A stretch of DNA of 64,000 bases from Crotalaria pallida (taxonomy: Eukaryota; Streptophyta; Magnoliopsida; Fabales; Fabaceae). The notes under the pieces were generated by a model. It was not told where the DNA came from, searched no databases, and saw nothing but the letters and a program-made list of their open reading frames with translations. Position numbers and translations under genes: made by a program. The DNA is taken from the NCBI GenBank assembly GCA_037953625.1, contig CM075655.1, positions 84,471,501 to 84,535,500 on the forward strand, read 5' to 3'. Below, in pieces: positions 53,260-64,000 of the stretch (position 1 is the first letter of the stretch; every line of letters starts with the position of its first letter).

Positions 53260-56200
53260 TGTAACACCCCGATTTGGCAACTTGAAAACCATAGTCATTT
53301 TAAGTGAAAATTAGGGGCCTTTTTTTTTTTTACAAGAGTTACACTCATGAGAACATTTTCAATTTGAAACCGAGATATAAAACATTACGTTCTCAAGGCA
53401 TGCCACCCTTCAAGTTCCAAACCGAGATGTCACGGGACATCACACTTTGAAACTTGTTTTCCAAAACGTAGTTCAAACAAATTACCCCATTTGATTTGTT
53501 TTCGAAACATCAGTACTTAACATAATCTGGTTTGGGGTTACAGCATAGTAGAGCCAGGTGTCTAATAACTTGAAGTGGAATATAATACTCAAAAGGGAAT
53601 TACCTAATCTACAGTCGTCATGTTCTACTCGCTCTTGTCACTCGTCCTCCTCCTCTGCCTCCTTAGATACTCCTGTTGTAAAATCATCTGGCGCTCTGTT
53701 AGTTTCTGTATCCAAGGGAGTGACTCTTTCGGCTAGCTCTGTGCGTCTACGCTGAATCCTTAGAAAGAATACCACGTAGGCCGACATAGCGTTGTTATCT
53801 CCTCTCACTGGTAGGGCTCCGATCTCCCTAAACCGCTGATATCTCGCAATGTTGTCCATCTAGGGTCCACACATTTCCATACATAATAGAATTGTAGGAG
53901 AAAGAGAGAGTGAGCTACCCAAAACGGCAATGTCGACTATGTGGGATTACATTAGGTAAATACTAAGACAAAATAAATATAGCAAAGTAAATCCAACCAC
54001 CAATAAAGCATAATCAAAACAACACATAATGCTCATCAGAGTGAAAACATAAACATACATTTGATTATTCATAGACAATAATGTTCTCACAATTTCCTCA
54101 ATAACCCTTCTCAATCTCGGTACTTCTTTTCATTTCTCATTCACACCCTCCACGTATGCCTTAAGGTTCCATATCACAAATACTCCATCCGTTTCCGTTG
54201 TCACTTAGTATCATCATCACTATTATCATTATTATTATTATCATCATTGCCACACTTATCTTTGGAACATCTTGGTTCTTTAAGTCTTATCAATTCGATT
54301 AGCATCAATGATGAGGGGGAAGCACCATTGTGCTCACACACGTCTACATCTCCTCGGTCAACCTCCCAACCTAGTCGGAAGCAAACAGGAGTACAGGACC
54401 TTTACCACGCGGGCACGACAACTGTCACAATACATAATGGTCCCAGACCAGGAGGATCTCATCCTCAAATCATATCAAATATAACAAGGCTCACTGTCCA
54501 CGCAGTGGCAAAACACAATGCCCCGTTCCAGTCCCTCTCACTGTTCTCGATTTGCAATCTAGGGGGCGATAGTATGTTCTAGTGGGCCCGCAGAACTTGC
54601 CACGGCATTAGACCCAGTCCCCACCACGTTAGTGTGCCACTTGTGGAGTTCGTTCTGCCTAGAAACATACTCTAGACTTCTTGACGTTTCACCGTCATCG
54701 TCCTCCCCTAATGCAATCTCGTCCTAAGTATCCGAAGATATCTATCGTTCCTTCCTCTCCACTACTTCGATTTGACACTCTTGCCTCACCGCATTTATAA
54801 ATGTCTTTTAATAGGCTTTTAAAGATTTTAAATTACGGCTTAGTCCTAATGATCGGCCCATCCTTGGTGCATCCCTTCAATGAGACCCGATCTCTAATCG
54901 TACGCATCTAATCCCCCTAATACTCACATAGCATCACTTGAATCATCACAATCATCATTGCATCACCTTTCTCTTTCTCACATCACAGCACATTGCTCTC
55001 ATGAGCATCACTATTTCAAGCCAACTGAAACCCAGCACGCCATCATTGTTCTCCTTGCCAATGGTGATTCAGCAGCATCACTCGTATCTTTCCTCGCCCA
55101 TTTGGCTCAGCCGCATCAGTAACTCCTCTCGTTCGTTCTAATTTTCCAATTACCATTCACTTCTTTCACCATTCAATCTCATCATAACTTGTCTCTCTCC
55201 CTTGTTCACTCTTATTATTCGAATCCATTATTCTTTTTTTTATCATACTTAGCTTGTTACTTCCATAACTTTATTACTAATGCACAATTAAATAATTCCC
55301 AACAATATCGCATACATTTAACAAATGACAAATCATAAGAAGATTAAATAAACCAGCATAGACAATCAGAAAACATAGCCTCATTTATGATAAGCCAATC
55401 TCAGTCGTTCGGGTGGATAGCTAAACCAATCAAACAAGCACTATCACATACACCACTACGCTAAATGAGATTGGGGTCCAATCTTTGAGATGATTGGACG
55501 CCTTAATATGTTACCTAATTACCACGGCGTCTTAAGGATAAGCCCCTTTCTCACCTCGATGACGAACGTCCTATAGCTCTTCAAGGTTTCCCGATCATCT
55601 CCTCTCGCCTTTTATCCTCTCGTCCATCGCTCGACTAAAACATTTTTCTCGTGCGTTAGAAACGTTTTCGATATATTCGTTGAATTCATTTTGAAAACAA
55701 TTTCTCTTTTGAAAACTTTTTATCATGGTCCAAAATCTTCAAATTCGATTCAAATCCAAAAGAAACAATTCTTGAGAAAAACTTTTGAAAACAATTGAGA
55801 AATAAATTTTCTTTCATCATTAAATTCTTAATTTAAAACATTCGTCATTCACTTACTGTAAAACACTCTTAAGCTTCATGAAAACAACTACTTAAATCAC
55901 AACATCAACACACACATTCAAGCATGTACAGGAAAATGGTTCAACTCAATTTCTTAATTAAATCATGGCAAAACCGAATTGTCTATAATTAACATTTTCT
56001 AATTACTAAATCTTAAAATCGTAGAATTAACATCATGAAAACCAATTTAATTAATTTTATTTATTCTAGTTCCTAATCTGAAAAGAATAAAAGAATGAAC
56101 ATATTATTGTGTCAAACATAACATAGAATATAATCAATCTCTTGGGTCATTTTGAAAGGAAAATCATTTTAAATACTCAAACATGCACTAACCGAATTTT

Positions 56201-58600
56201 GCAAAACATAGCACATAATCATAGACATCAAGCAATGAAATTATTTCATTTCTTTCAAAACTGGAACCGTGAGTATCATAGGGAAATTTAGCAACTTCAA
56301 TTTCATTTTCTTAATGCCAATCAAAACAACAATTAAAGCTACAAATTACTTCAAAGATTTATTTTATTTTCCTTTAGATCGGTTATTTCATACATGCGTC
56401 TTTTCACTTCTAAATTAAGCTAATCTTAGTTTACTTTTTGGCACAACAAGGATAGTCAATCAAAGCAACTCATGTAGATCACACATCATTTAATCACACC
56501 AACATGCATGAACCATTATGAGGTTTTCTTTAGACCTTTTTATTAGGACTCAAACTCATAATTTTCTAGAATAAAAACATGGTTTATAACTTAATCTTCA
56601 AAAAGAATAACATGCATGAACTCAAGATCACCAAGTCCATCCCTAATGCATACATGCACCCAATATTCAGGCACCAAAACATTTTTAGTACTCTTGGCCG
56701 AATGGCCTTCATGCCAATACAACATGAATAAAACAAATCTTTAAATCAAATCATGTTTATAAAAAGAAAATCATTCTAAAGACCTTCATCCTAATTGTTT
56801 CCCCTAGACCATAGCATACATATAGGGAAAACTTAATTTCTTTACTTGAGAATTGACATGCAAAGCCCAATGTTCTAACTTGTAAGATAATAATCATGGA
56901 TGAAAACATGTTCATGCAAAGATCAACCAAAATCATTACAAAGTCAACATGCAAAGCTAAAAATCCTTATTTTCCTCTCAAATGATTTTAGATCATGAAA
57001 TTGTTAACCAAATATTTGCATAGAAGCACATAGCTCACGGATTGAACAAAAGGAATCAACATTCAACACTTAAAATCTTTACTCTTTCACAATCAAGCTT
57101 GGATCACAATTTATTTACCAAAACTACTCATAAAAATCTTATAGGTCACGGTTTTAAAGGAGAGACCCATCATGCAAGGAGTTTCAATTTTAGTGTTCAC
57201 AAAATTTCCAAGTAATAATTTAGATCCTTTAGAAAGTTGTTTAGAAAATCACCAAGATCCAACTAAAAAGAGTTACAACCGAGGCATAGAGTCCATGAGT
57301 TCACATATTACAATCAATTTAGGAAAATCCATAGTTAAGGCTAAGACATTCTTGCACTCATCTTTCATGCCATAAAGACAAACATGCAAGGAAAGGAAAA
57401 AGGAAAGAAAAGTTACAAATCCAAAAAGGAAATCTAACTATCATAGTTTTCTTCTTGATCTTCTTATAACCTACCAAGGAAGTTGGTTCTCTAGCTTCTA
57501 AGGGTCTTGATCTTCAAAGAAACTCAAAGTCTTGGTCTAGTTCTCCTTCCTCTTCCTTCTTGTTTCCTAAGGCCACACTCCTCTTTCTCTTGCTCTCCTT
57601 TCTTTTCTTTTCTAAGAGTTTAATGTTCCCTTAGGAGTGTTTGGATATATGTGGGAAGGAAATGAGAATGAAATGGGAGAAAGGAACTAAGGCAAGATAG
57701 ATTTAAGGGCCAACGAGTTTGCCTCATTTGCCCTTAAGTTGGGGTTCGGCCAAAGCACTACAAGGAAGGGTAAATTTGGGTTTCTAAAATTTTGCATGGC
57801 AAGGTTTAGATCAAGGAGACAAGGTGCTTAGTCTAGGGCTAGACTTCATCATGCATGGTCACTTCCACTCCTCTCTCTTCTACCCTAAAGTCAAGGTTCT
57901 ATCCTACTCACACACACTTTTCATCGTGGCACACCCACCAACTCACACCGTAGCACACACATGTCCACACCTCATGCATTTTTCATTTTCCTTTCCTAAT
58001 CCTATTTATTCAAAGCACCATGATCACTAATTTATGTAGCTTATTCAACATTTTCAAAAGTCATACACACACTTATATGCCTCAAAACCGTCACATTCTC
58101 ACACATATGCACATATGTTTATCTTCAAGCAATATTAAATCAAACACATATCACCATTTAATTCTATGTCATGGCAATTGATTTAATCCCCTACAAGAAC
58201 ACATTATTATCCTAGGAAAACTTAAATTCTTTCAAAATGCACAATCATCTACATAAAATACAAAATTGAAAAATCCTTAAAAATCAAGCTTTTTGTACAA
58301 ATAGGAAGTTTCCAAAGGATAATTTATTTAAAGTCATTAGCTCTCTAGAAAAGGAATCATAGTTTCTCAAAAATTCATTTTCCAAAGTTTTCAGAAATAC
58401 AGTTTATAAACTAATCAGAAAATTCTAAAAATTACATTTTCAAAGTTCGCCCACAAAAATACAAATTCTTTCCATAAAGAAATCGTTCTTGAATAAAATT
58501 ATAAATAATTCTTTTTAGAAAAATCCTCTTGAAAACAAAACTCAAGATTTGCTTTAACGAATTCGTTTACGCACGTACGGGAAAAATGCGGGGTGTTACA
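53260..58600 (-). repeat. Solo LTR D, 5.3 kb
   Basis: 5341 bp between TGTAACACCCCG (53260) and CGGGGTGTTACA (58600), with a perfect TSD gagag (53255-53259 and 58601-58605). I saw no internal LTR junction, PBS or pol, so I read it as one very long LTR on the minus strand (start TGTAACACCCCGCATTTTTC). A partial relative is at 24959-28350. A small open frame (53638-53859, minus, 73 aa, acidic C-terminus KEAEEEDE) lies near the 3' end of the LTR; its meaning is unknown. The other frames inside are AT-rich and unsupported. Confidence 0.8.
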
Positions 58601-58605
58601 GAGAG

Positions 58606-59295
58606 AGTACGACGATGGTAGAGATGAGAGGAGAAGATGGTGGTCAAACAAATGAGGGCAGAGCTTTTTTTTCTTTCTTTTTTCTTATTTTTTTTGTGAA
58701 CACATATGAGGGCAGAGTAGAGAGCTGCTTCTCTTCTTCTTCTTCTAATCTTCTAGTTCTAAGTGTTTTGAGAGTTATGACTTGTGAGAGTAGAGGCGCC
58801 AACAAAAATGATTTCACGTTGTAGCTCATTTTGGGCTTTTTTTTCCTATGCTTTAAGTATATTCCGTTAAACATCAAATAAATCTAGACAAAATAAATCT
58901 TGTAGGATTTCTAAAGAACTTGTATATGGATAGACAAAAATCATGAGGAAAACAGCAAAAAGAAAACTGAACCAAGTTTTGAAATAATAGATATAACTGA
59001 AACCATATCAGAAGGATAAAGCACAGTTCAAGAGCATTTTGCATTTTGACTAACACAAAAAACTAATTAACAGAAAACGATATCAAAACCTTAAAACCCA
59101 AACCCAGGAACCTCAATAAAAGCATTTTCACTAAATAATCATCACTAACATGTCTCTCTTTCAAAGGAATAGGGGTTATTAGTCATTGGTTCTGAAATTG
59201 GGGTTTTTAGGGTTTAGAATTAAGAAAGCAGAAATGAATACATAAAAGGGAAAAGTGGGGTTATTAGGGTTCGATTTTAAGAAATAAATTAAAGA
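58606..59295. other. CACTA interior right of LTR D; leader-like
   Basis: Continues the GC-richer captured zone cut by LTR D (53030-53255), then becomes AT-rich. TTTTTAGGGTTTAG near 59203 and TTATTAGGGTTCG near 59261 are seen. No coding sequence is recognised. Confidence 0.35.
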
Positions 59296-59770
59296 CATAC
59301 TAAAGCTTTAGTACGAAGGTGACGAATTGAAGGGGAAGTGGTGAACCGAAGCTTCAGTACGGAGATGGAGTCGGAACCAGAGCTTGAAGGAGGAGAAGGT
59401 GAACTGGCCGGAGGTTGAAGGAGGCGATTCGCGAGAAGGACGGGTTGTAGCGGAGCGTGGTGCCGAATTTAAGACACAAGATCGAGAGAGAGAGAGAGTT
59501 TGTTGAGAGTGGAAAATGGAGAAAAGGACCGCGACGGAGAGAGACAGAGCAGGCATCCTCATAAATCGAGGAGCGACTTTGTTCCAGATCTGATGACACT
59601 AATGGTAGCGACGATCGGGTAAAGGCGATTATAGCGGGTCTCGATGCAACTCCTGCTGGTGGCACTGGCGAAAACCCTTCATGGATGGTGAGGAAAGAAG
59701 ACGTGGTGGTGGCTGACTAGCGACAGTGTGGGCGTGTGGCGCGGAGCGGCGGAGGCAGTGAGAAGGTGTT
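59296..59770 (-). other. GC-rich exon-like region, minus strand
   Basis: Two overlapping minus frames (59562-59308, 84 aa, and 59665-59354, 103 aa) are Ser/Arg/Pro-rich with CT-repeat sequence, as in a plant first exon. Neither has a recognised domain. The base composition differs sharply from the neighbours, which suggests capture from a gene-rich region. Confidence 0.35.
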
Positions 59771-62004
59771 ATCCTCCTCTGGAAGGACCATGGAAACTCA
59801 AATGCAATCCTAAAACAATAAGCTCAAAGATTGAAGAATTTAAGGGGTTGCCCTTAAAGGTGTCCTTATGGAGGACACATACCCTTAATAAAGACACTTT
59901 GGAACATGAAATAAGGCCACTAATGTGGAGGCCAAGGAGGAGCACGAATTTGGTTTCATTAAGGCAAGGAATCAAATTGATTGAAGAGCTTAAATGAAAA
60001 TTGAATGACCATTAATGCCATTAATGGAACGTTACAAAACTTAATTCAAAATATTAAAGTTTAGTAACCACAATTCATTAGTGACATTAAGGACAATCAT
60101 GATTGAATTGAATCCAAGATTTTCCTCTTCTTCATGGAAAGGAATTCGTGCAAGGATAAGAGAATAAAGTGTGAAAGATTTCATTCATGGAGATAGCAAT
60201 CTATGAAAGTTACAAAGTGAGTTTCAATTTGGCAATCAAGCTCACGGCCAAGCAATTAAGGGAAAGAAGATATGAGTTGAATTTCATATTCATGAGACAT
60301 TAAGCTCGTAACCGAAAACCATAATGTGAGGAAGGTTATGAAATAAATCACTCATTCATGATGCCATCATTGTGGAAAGGCTAGGCATTCAAGAGGAGAC
60401 AAGGAAGTTTCAAATTGAATTCCAAATTCAAGAAGGCAATCATGGAGGGCGGCCACACATTATGAATGCAGGAAGGAGTTACATTCGGGCCATAAAAGTT
60501 GCACTAATTGGCCGAATGGTTATGTTTGGTTTTTATTCCTCATTAGATAGGATTTAATGTCTCATCATGGCTGGATTCCTTAGCTTGTACGTGTATAGGA
60601 AATAGGACAGCCATGAGACACTGGTAACTTCTATATATTGTAATGTTTGGCATGAATGAAAGAAAAGTTTTGATGCTTGTGAAAAACACACTCGTGTACT
60701 TGGCCTTGTGCCTTGGCTTAGGCGTGATGCCTTCCTTACTCAAGAGAGTGATTCTCTTGAAGGTTCAGTGAGTGAACCAACTCAAGCCTTCCATGGAGTG
60801 ATTCTATGTGAAGCAAGGTGGTTTACTTTCTCTCTTGAAAGTGATGCCATCTTCCTATCCCTTTTTGAGTCTTTGTTGTTTTTGTTTTGATATTCTTTGA
60901 GTCTTGAGTGTGTGCAACTCTTATGGAATTCGTCCATGAGTTGAGTCTTGTGTCTAGTTTTTATGTTTTGATTCAAGAACGATTTTGGTTCTTTGAATCC
61001 TTATTTTCCAATTCGGTTTCAGACTTGTTCTTGGTTGCATCATTCCTAATTCAAGATCCTTGTTGATGAACCTTAGATTTCCTTCATCAACTCTTAAAAA
61101 CACATAAGAAATGAACCTTGGATTGAAAAGAATGATGCCTTAAGGCATGTTCCATTAAAACCGAGTTGCTATTTGAGTTTGAGTCTAGATCATTTGATCT
61201 ATTCCTTGGAGAAAAGAGTTGGAATCGATGGTCTCATTTCCTGTGCGTATCAGAAGGCGGGATTAAGAGTGAGAGAGAAAGCATTTGGTGTCGACGGTGG
61301 TGATGTCTTATCATTATGGTTTTGCGTTAGAGAGAGGATGATTTTTATATTTTAAAAATAATCAATTTATTGATTCCGGTTGAAGTAAAATAAAGGATTA
61401 GAACAGATTTGTATGATTTTTAATTTTTAAAAATTAAATTTTTTTTTCTGTACTCTTAAACCAGTATCATGGGTGTCCCCAAGAGCATCCTTAATACCAA
61501 AACTTGGTTCTAAATATAAGAACCTCTTCTAATTTTTTTACCAAAATAACCCTTAACATTTAATCATAATACTCTAAGTTTTAATGAGAAGACATAACTG
61601 AAATTATATTGGAAAATGCAAAAATTTGCAAAACTTGTAGTTTTAATGTTGTAGGTGGTGGAGGTAAAGTAAGTATTGAAAAATCAAAAAATTTATTATA
61701 TTCAAATTATTGGTAAAAGGGTATTTTTGGAACAACATATCAATTTTAGTATAAAATTTATCAATCTTGATAGACGTAAAAATATCCAAATGGGTCTTAT
61801 AATAAAGGATGGAGGAAGTACATATAGACAAATCATAAAGTTAGAAATTTGGAAGTATTAAAAATAATTTAATATTGAATATATCAAAGTAAAGTATAAA
61901 AAATGTATTTTTCTCATAGGGTAATTACTTTAAACAAATATACTTTAAATTATATGAATAAGAAAAAACTTTTGTAAATAATATAATTATGATATTGAGA
62001 GTGG
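59771..62004. other. CACTA interior, right; possible LTR debris
   Basis: 59790-61100 reads like retrotransposon 3' or LTR sequence on the plus strand (GGCCAAGGAGGAGCACGAAT, TATATATTGTAATG, repeated GTGATTCTCTTGAA and GTGATTCTATGTGA). No LTR ends were fixed. From 61360 on it is AT-rich with no recognisable content. The plus frames here show no domain. Confidence 0.35.
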
Positions 62005-62270
62005 TAACAAATTAACAACGTCCGGTAAAGATGGTGTTGTCATATGTGAAGAGAAAAGACAACATCTTTTTAAAATAATGTTGTCTTATATGGAAGTGCT
62101 GGAATGGAAAGATATTGACAACGCCGGGTGAAGAGAGTGTTGTCATTTATTTCTCATAAACAACACAAAGTAAAGGTGGTGTTGTTAATACTTCCGTGTG
62201 AACTTTCAACAGCATCTTTCTCAAAAATGTTGTTAAATCGACGTTGTTAAATCCATATTTTGGTGTAGTG
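62005..62270. repeat. Right subterminal repeats of the CACTA element
   Basis: Repeated ACAACG, GTGTTGTCAT and GTTGTTAA(T/A) units leading to TTTTGGTGTAGTG. They correspond to the left subterminal block, which confirms that both ends belong to one element. Confidence 0.8.
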
Positions 62271-62821
62271 TAAGTTATGTGTAATACTCACCTCTTAACT
62301 GTTTTTACACAGGTTCAGAGATTGAGTTAGCACAACCCCCGACCAAGCAGGAGTGCTCTCCCTCACAGGGAGAGTAGTTCGTAGTAGTCTGTTTGTTTTG
62401 GTTGGGTCTTGGGCCGGTTTGAGTCTCAGTTATGCTTATGGGTATTTTGTGAAACTTGTACGTGTATATTTGGATGTAGATATTACGCAGGGTCGGCCCA
62501 AACCATGTATTGTGGGTTTGGGGTTATTTTGGGAGTTAGACTTACTTTCACACACTTGCTACATTTATCTGCTGATGCATTGACAGGGTGTATGTTGTCA
62601 TATCATGTGGCATGATATGGTCGGATATGATGTGATATGATATGGTATGACTTGTGATATTATTGACGGGTTAAATAGGGAAAAGATTAATTTTGGAATG
62701 TCCATAAAACAGATGAAACTCCGCCGAATTTTTCGGAGAATTTTTTATAAGTAATTAAGATTTAAAACAAAATTTTTAAGTCACTAATTTTAAAATAAGA
62801 AATAAAAGTTAGGATGTCGCA

Positions 62822-63614
62822 GCTACCCCTTCCTTAATTAATGAGGTGGTTGGGGTGCCTTACATGCATTGACCACCCCTTTTTAGTGTTTTGTGCAAAA
62901 TTTTGACTTATTTCAAAATTTGAAATTCAAAATGCATGAAAAAGAAATTTTCTCCTCCTCTTCTTCACCTTGATCGAATTTCTTTTATGCGTGGGGGAAA
63001 AATAAAATTTTCCCTTCATACTTTAGGGAATGCATTAAAAATTTACCTTATATTAATAAAATAATGAAATATGAAAGTTTTTCATAAAGTTATCTAAAAT
63101 ATAAAATCTTCACAAAATAGAGAATTAGGCATTCACTCGCACTTATAAAAATAAATTCCACATTTTTACATGATCATTTTGACTATAAAACCATTTTATT
63201 TAAATCATGTATGTAAATGTTATGCAATTATGAAATTTCCATAAGCTTTATCAAATAAATAAATAAAATTAGATCACCACTCATAAAATAAAATTCAAAA
63301 CGTACAAATAGGTTTCAATTATGCTAAAATTGAATTTCATACATTTAACACTTTTATAAAGTCATATTAGAAAAATCACGTTGTAAATAATAAAGTCTAC
63401 ACATAAACTATGTAACTTAGATTCTCCCCTAAGTTGTAACATAGTCTTAGCATTGCAACTAATCGTATGCACTTATTATAAAATTATAAATTTTCATGCA
63501 CACACATAAATATTTAAATAAGTAAACACAATTATTTAAATACTAAAAGAAATACTCCAATGTTAGATCCACAAAAATTAGATAATTCATGTAGGAGAAA
63601 TTGTGGGTCTTACA
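62822..63614 (-). repeat. LTR H, part 3 (LTR start)
   Basis: Non-coding AT-rich sequence ending at GTGGGTCTTACA (63614). On the minus strand this is an LTR-like start, TGTAAGACCCACAATTT. Together with parts 2 and 1 it makes about 2.3 kb of a minus-strand LTR that hosted the LINE and LTR F. Confidence 0.55.
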
Positions 63615-64000
63615 AGACCCAAATTAGTCCTTGAAAAATTTGTTTACTAGACAATTTCGTCCTTGAAATAAATAAAGTCACCAAATAGTTCTCGAAGTTT
63701 TCTTCCGTGAGGCAATTTGGTCCCCTAAAATAATTTTGTGGGACAATGTAACCCCTAGAACTTTGGACTAAATCGGGTGATATTAGAGATATTGATTTGG
63801 ATTTCTCAATCAGGTTTAGTGATCAAGCTCAAATCAACACAATTGGTGGCGACCTTATGTGAAGCCAAAATTTTCTATGACCAATTTGTCTTATAGAAAA
63901 AATATCATGGACTATTTGGTGACTTAATTTTTTTAGGGACCAAATTGTCTCGCATGCAAAATTTCCAAGAACTGTTTTAGGATTTTATTTTTTTCAAGGA
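63615..64000. mobile_element. Foldback element cut by the window end
   Basis: The left arm contains AGTCCTTGAAAAATTTG, AGTCACCAAATAGTTC and GGCAATTTGGTCCCCTAAAA. The inverted counterparts follow near 63900-64000 (CTATTTGGTGACTTAATT, AGGGACCAAATTGTCTC and a final TTTTTTCAAGGA). The outer right end is outside the window. Same style as the MITEs at 34306 and 50526, but different sequence. Confidence 0.75.

Larger units (their letters stand above)
49130..62270. mobile_element. Non-autonomous CACTA (En/Spm) transposon, 13.1 kb
   Basis: Ends are CACTACACCAGAATTAAGGA at the left and TCCATATTTTGGTGTAGTG at the right, an imperfect ~19-bp terminal inverted repeat starting CACTA. Both ends carry dense subterminal AACGCC/GTTGTT repeats. 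The 3-bp TSD is probably taa with one extra t on the left. No transposase was recognised. The interior holds a CAMTA exon, a Mutator-type MITE, a tRNA-like fragment and solo LTR D. It therefore looks like a gene-capturing (Pack-CACTA) element mobilised in trans. Confidence 0.85.
46999..62821 (+). repeat. Solo LTR F, split by a CACTA element
   Basis: Runs from TGTAACATCCTAAATT (46999) to AGGATGTCGCA (62821; the expected TGTTACA has mutated) with a perfect TSD gctac (46994-46998 and 62822-62826). LTR sequence is 46999-49129 and 62271-62821, about 2.7 kb. Like LTR E it holds GATCCGACGGTTAACGAAG, paired palindromes, a hairpin repeat zone, and the shared end block GAGATTGAGTTAGCAC with CTCTCCCTCACAGGGAGAG. 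Confidence 0.9.

Overview
This is plant nuclear DNA, AT-rich and built almost entirely of transposable elements nested inside one another. I found no intact host gene. A eudicot, probably a legume, is suggested by the LTR styles (TGTAACATCC and TGTAACACCC starts, TGTTGGAAGTC Sirevirus-type ends, TAATCGATTA arrays), but I cannot name a species. All boundaries below come from terminal motifs and target-site duplications (TSDs) read by eye.

Layout. 1-1823 is the 5' part of a minus-strand Ty3/gypsy element: gag-protease, a primer-binding site (PBS) with an unusually long tRNA match, and a 712-bp LTR. It sits inside a long LTR of family A (1824-3279 and 10764-11172). The same LTR also received a nearly new gag-only Sirevirus-type element (3280-10763, TSD catgc). 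11182-11320 may be the transit-peptide exon of a dead host gene. It is interrupted by element B (11321-19299), an LTR element whose internal region appears non-coding. 19300-24960 holds small DNA-element debris, a decayed Ty1/copia pol (minus) and an Athila-like gag relic (plus). 24959-30364 is a D-like LTR fragment followed by unassigned AT-rich DNA. 30365-32101 is a solo Sirevirus-type LTR inside element C. C is a relative of B on the minus strand; its 5' LTR runs 34127-40365 and is split by a foldback MITE and by a solo A LTR (36907-40324, TSD tctaa).

The right half is a nest in an older LTR, H (40366-41000, 46102-46998 and 62822-63614). A LINE (41001-46101, TSD catactcataa) contains solo LTR E (TSD ccaac). 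Solo LTR F (TSD gctac) contains a 13.1-kb CACTA transposon (49130-62270). The CACTA carries an exon of a CAMTA transcription factor, a Mutator-type MITE with a perfect 9-bp TSD, a tRNA-like fragment and solo LTR D (TSD gagag). The window ends in one more foldback element.

The most interesting signal is not a gene. At least six LTR families (A, B, C, F, the Sirevirus type, and more loosely E) carry short CpG-centred palindromes in the first part of the LTR. These come in pairs 20-23 bp apart. Each family has its own palindrome (TAACCGGTTA, ACATCGATGT, AATACTCGAGTATT, TACTCGAGTA, TAATCGATTA, a GGCGC word), but the spacing rule is the same. Downstream, several of these LTRs also carry arrays of small hairpins whose stems vary in a compensatory way while the loop stays constant. 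I know of no description that joins these features across families.
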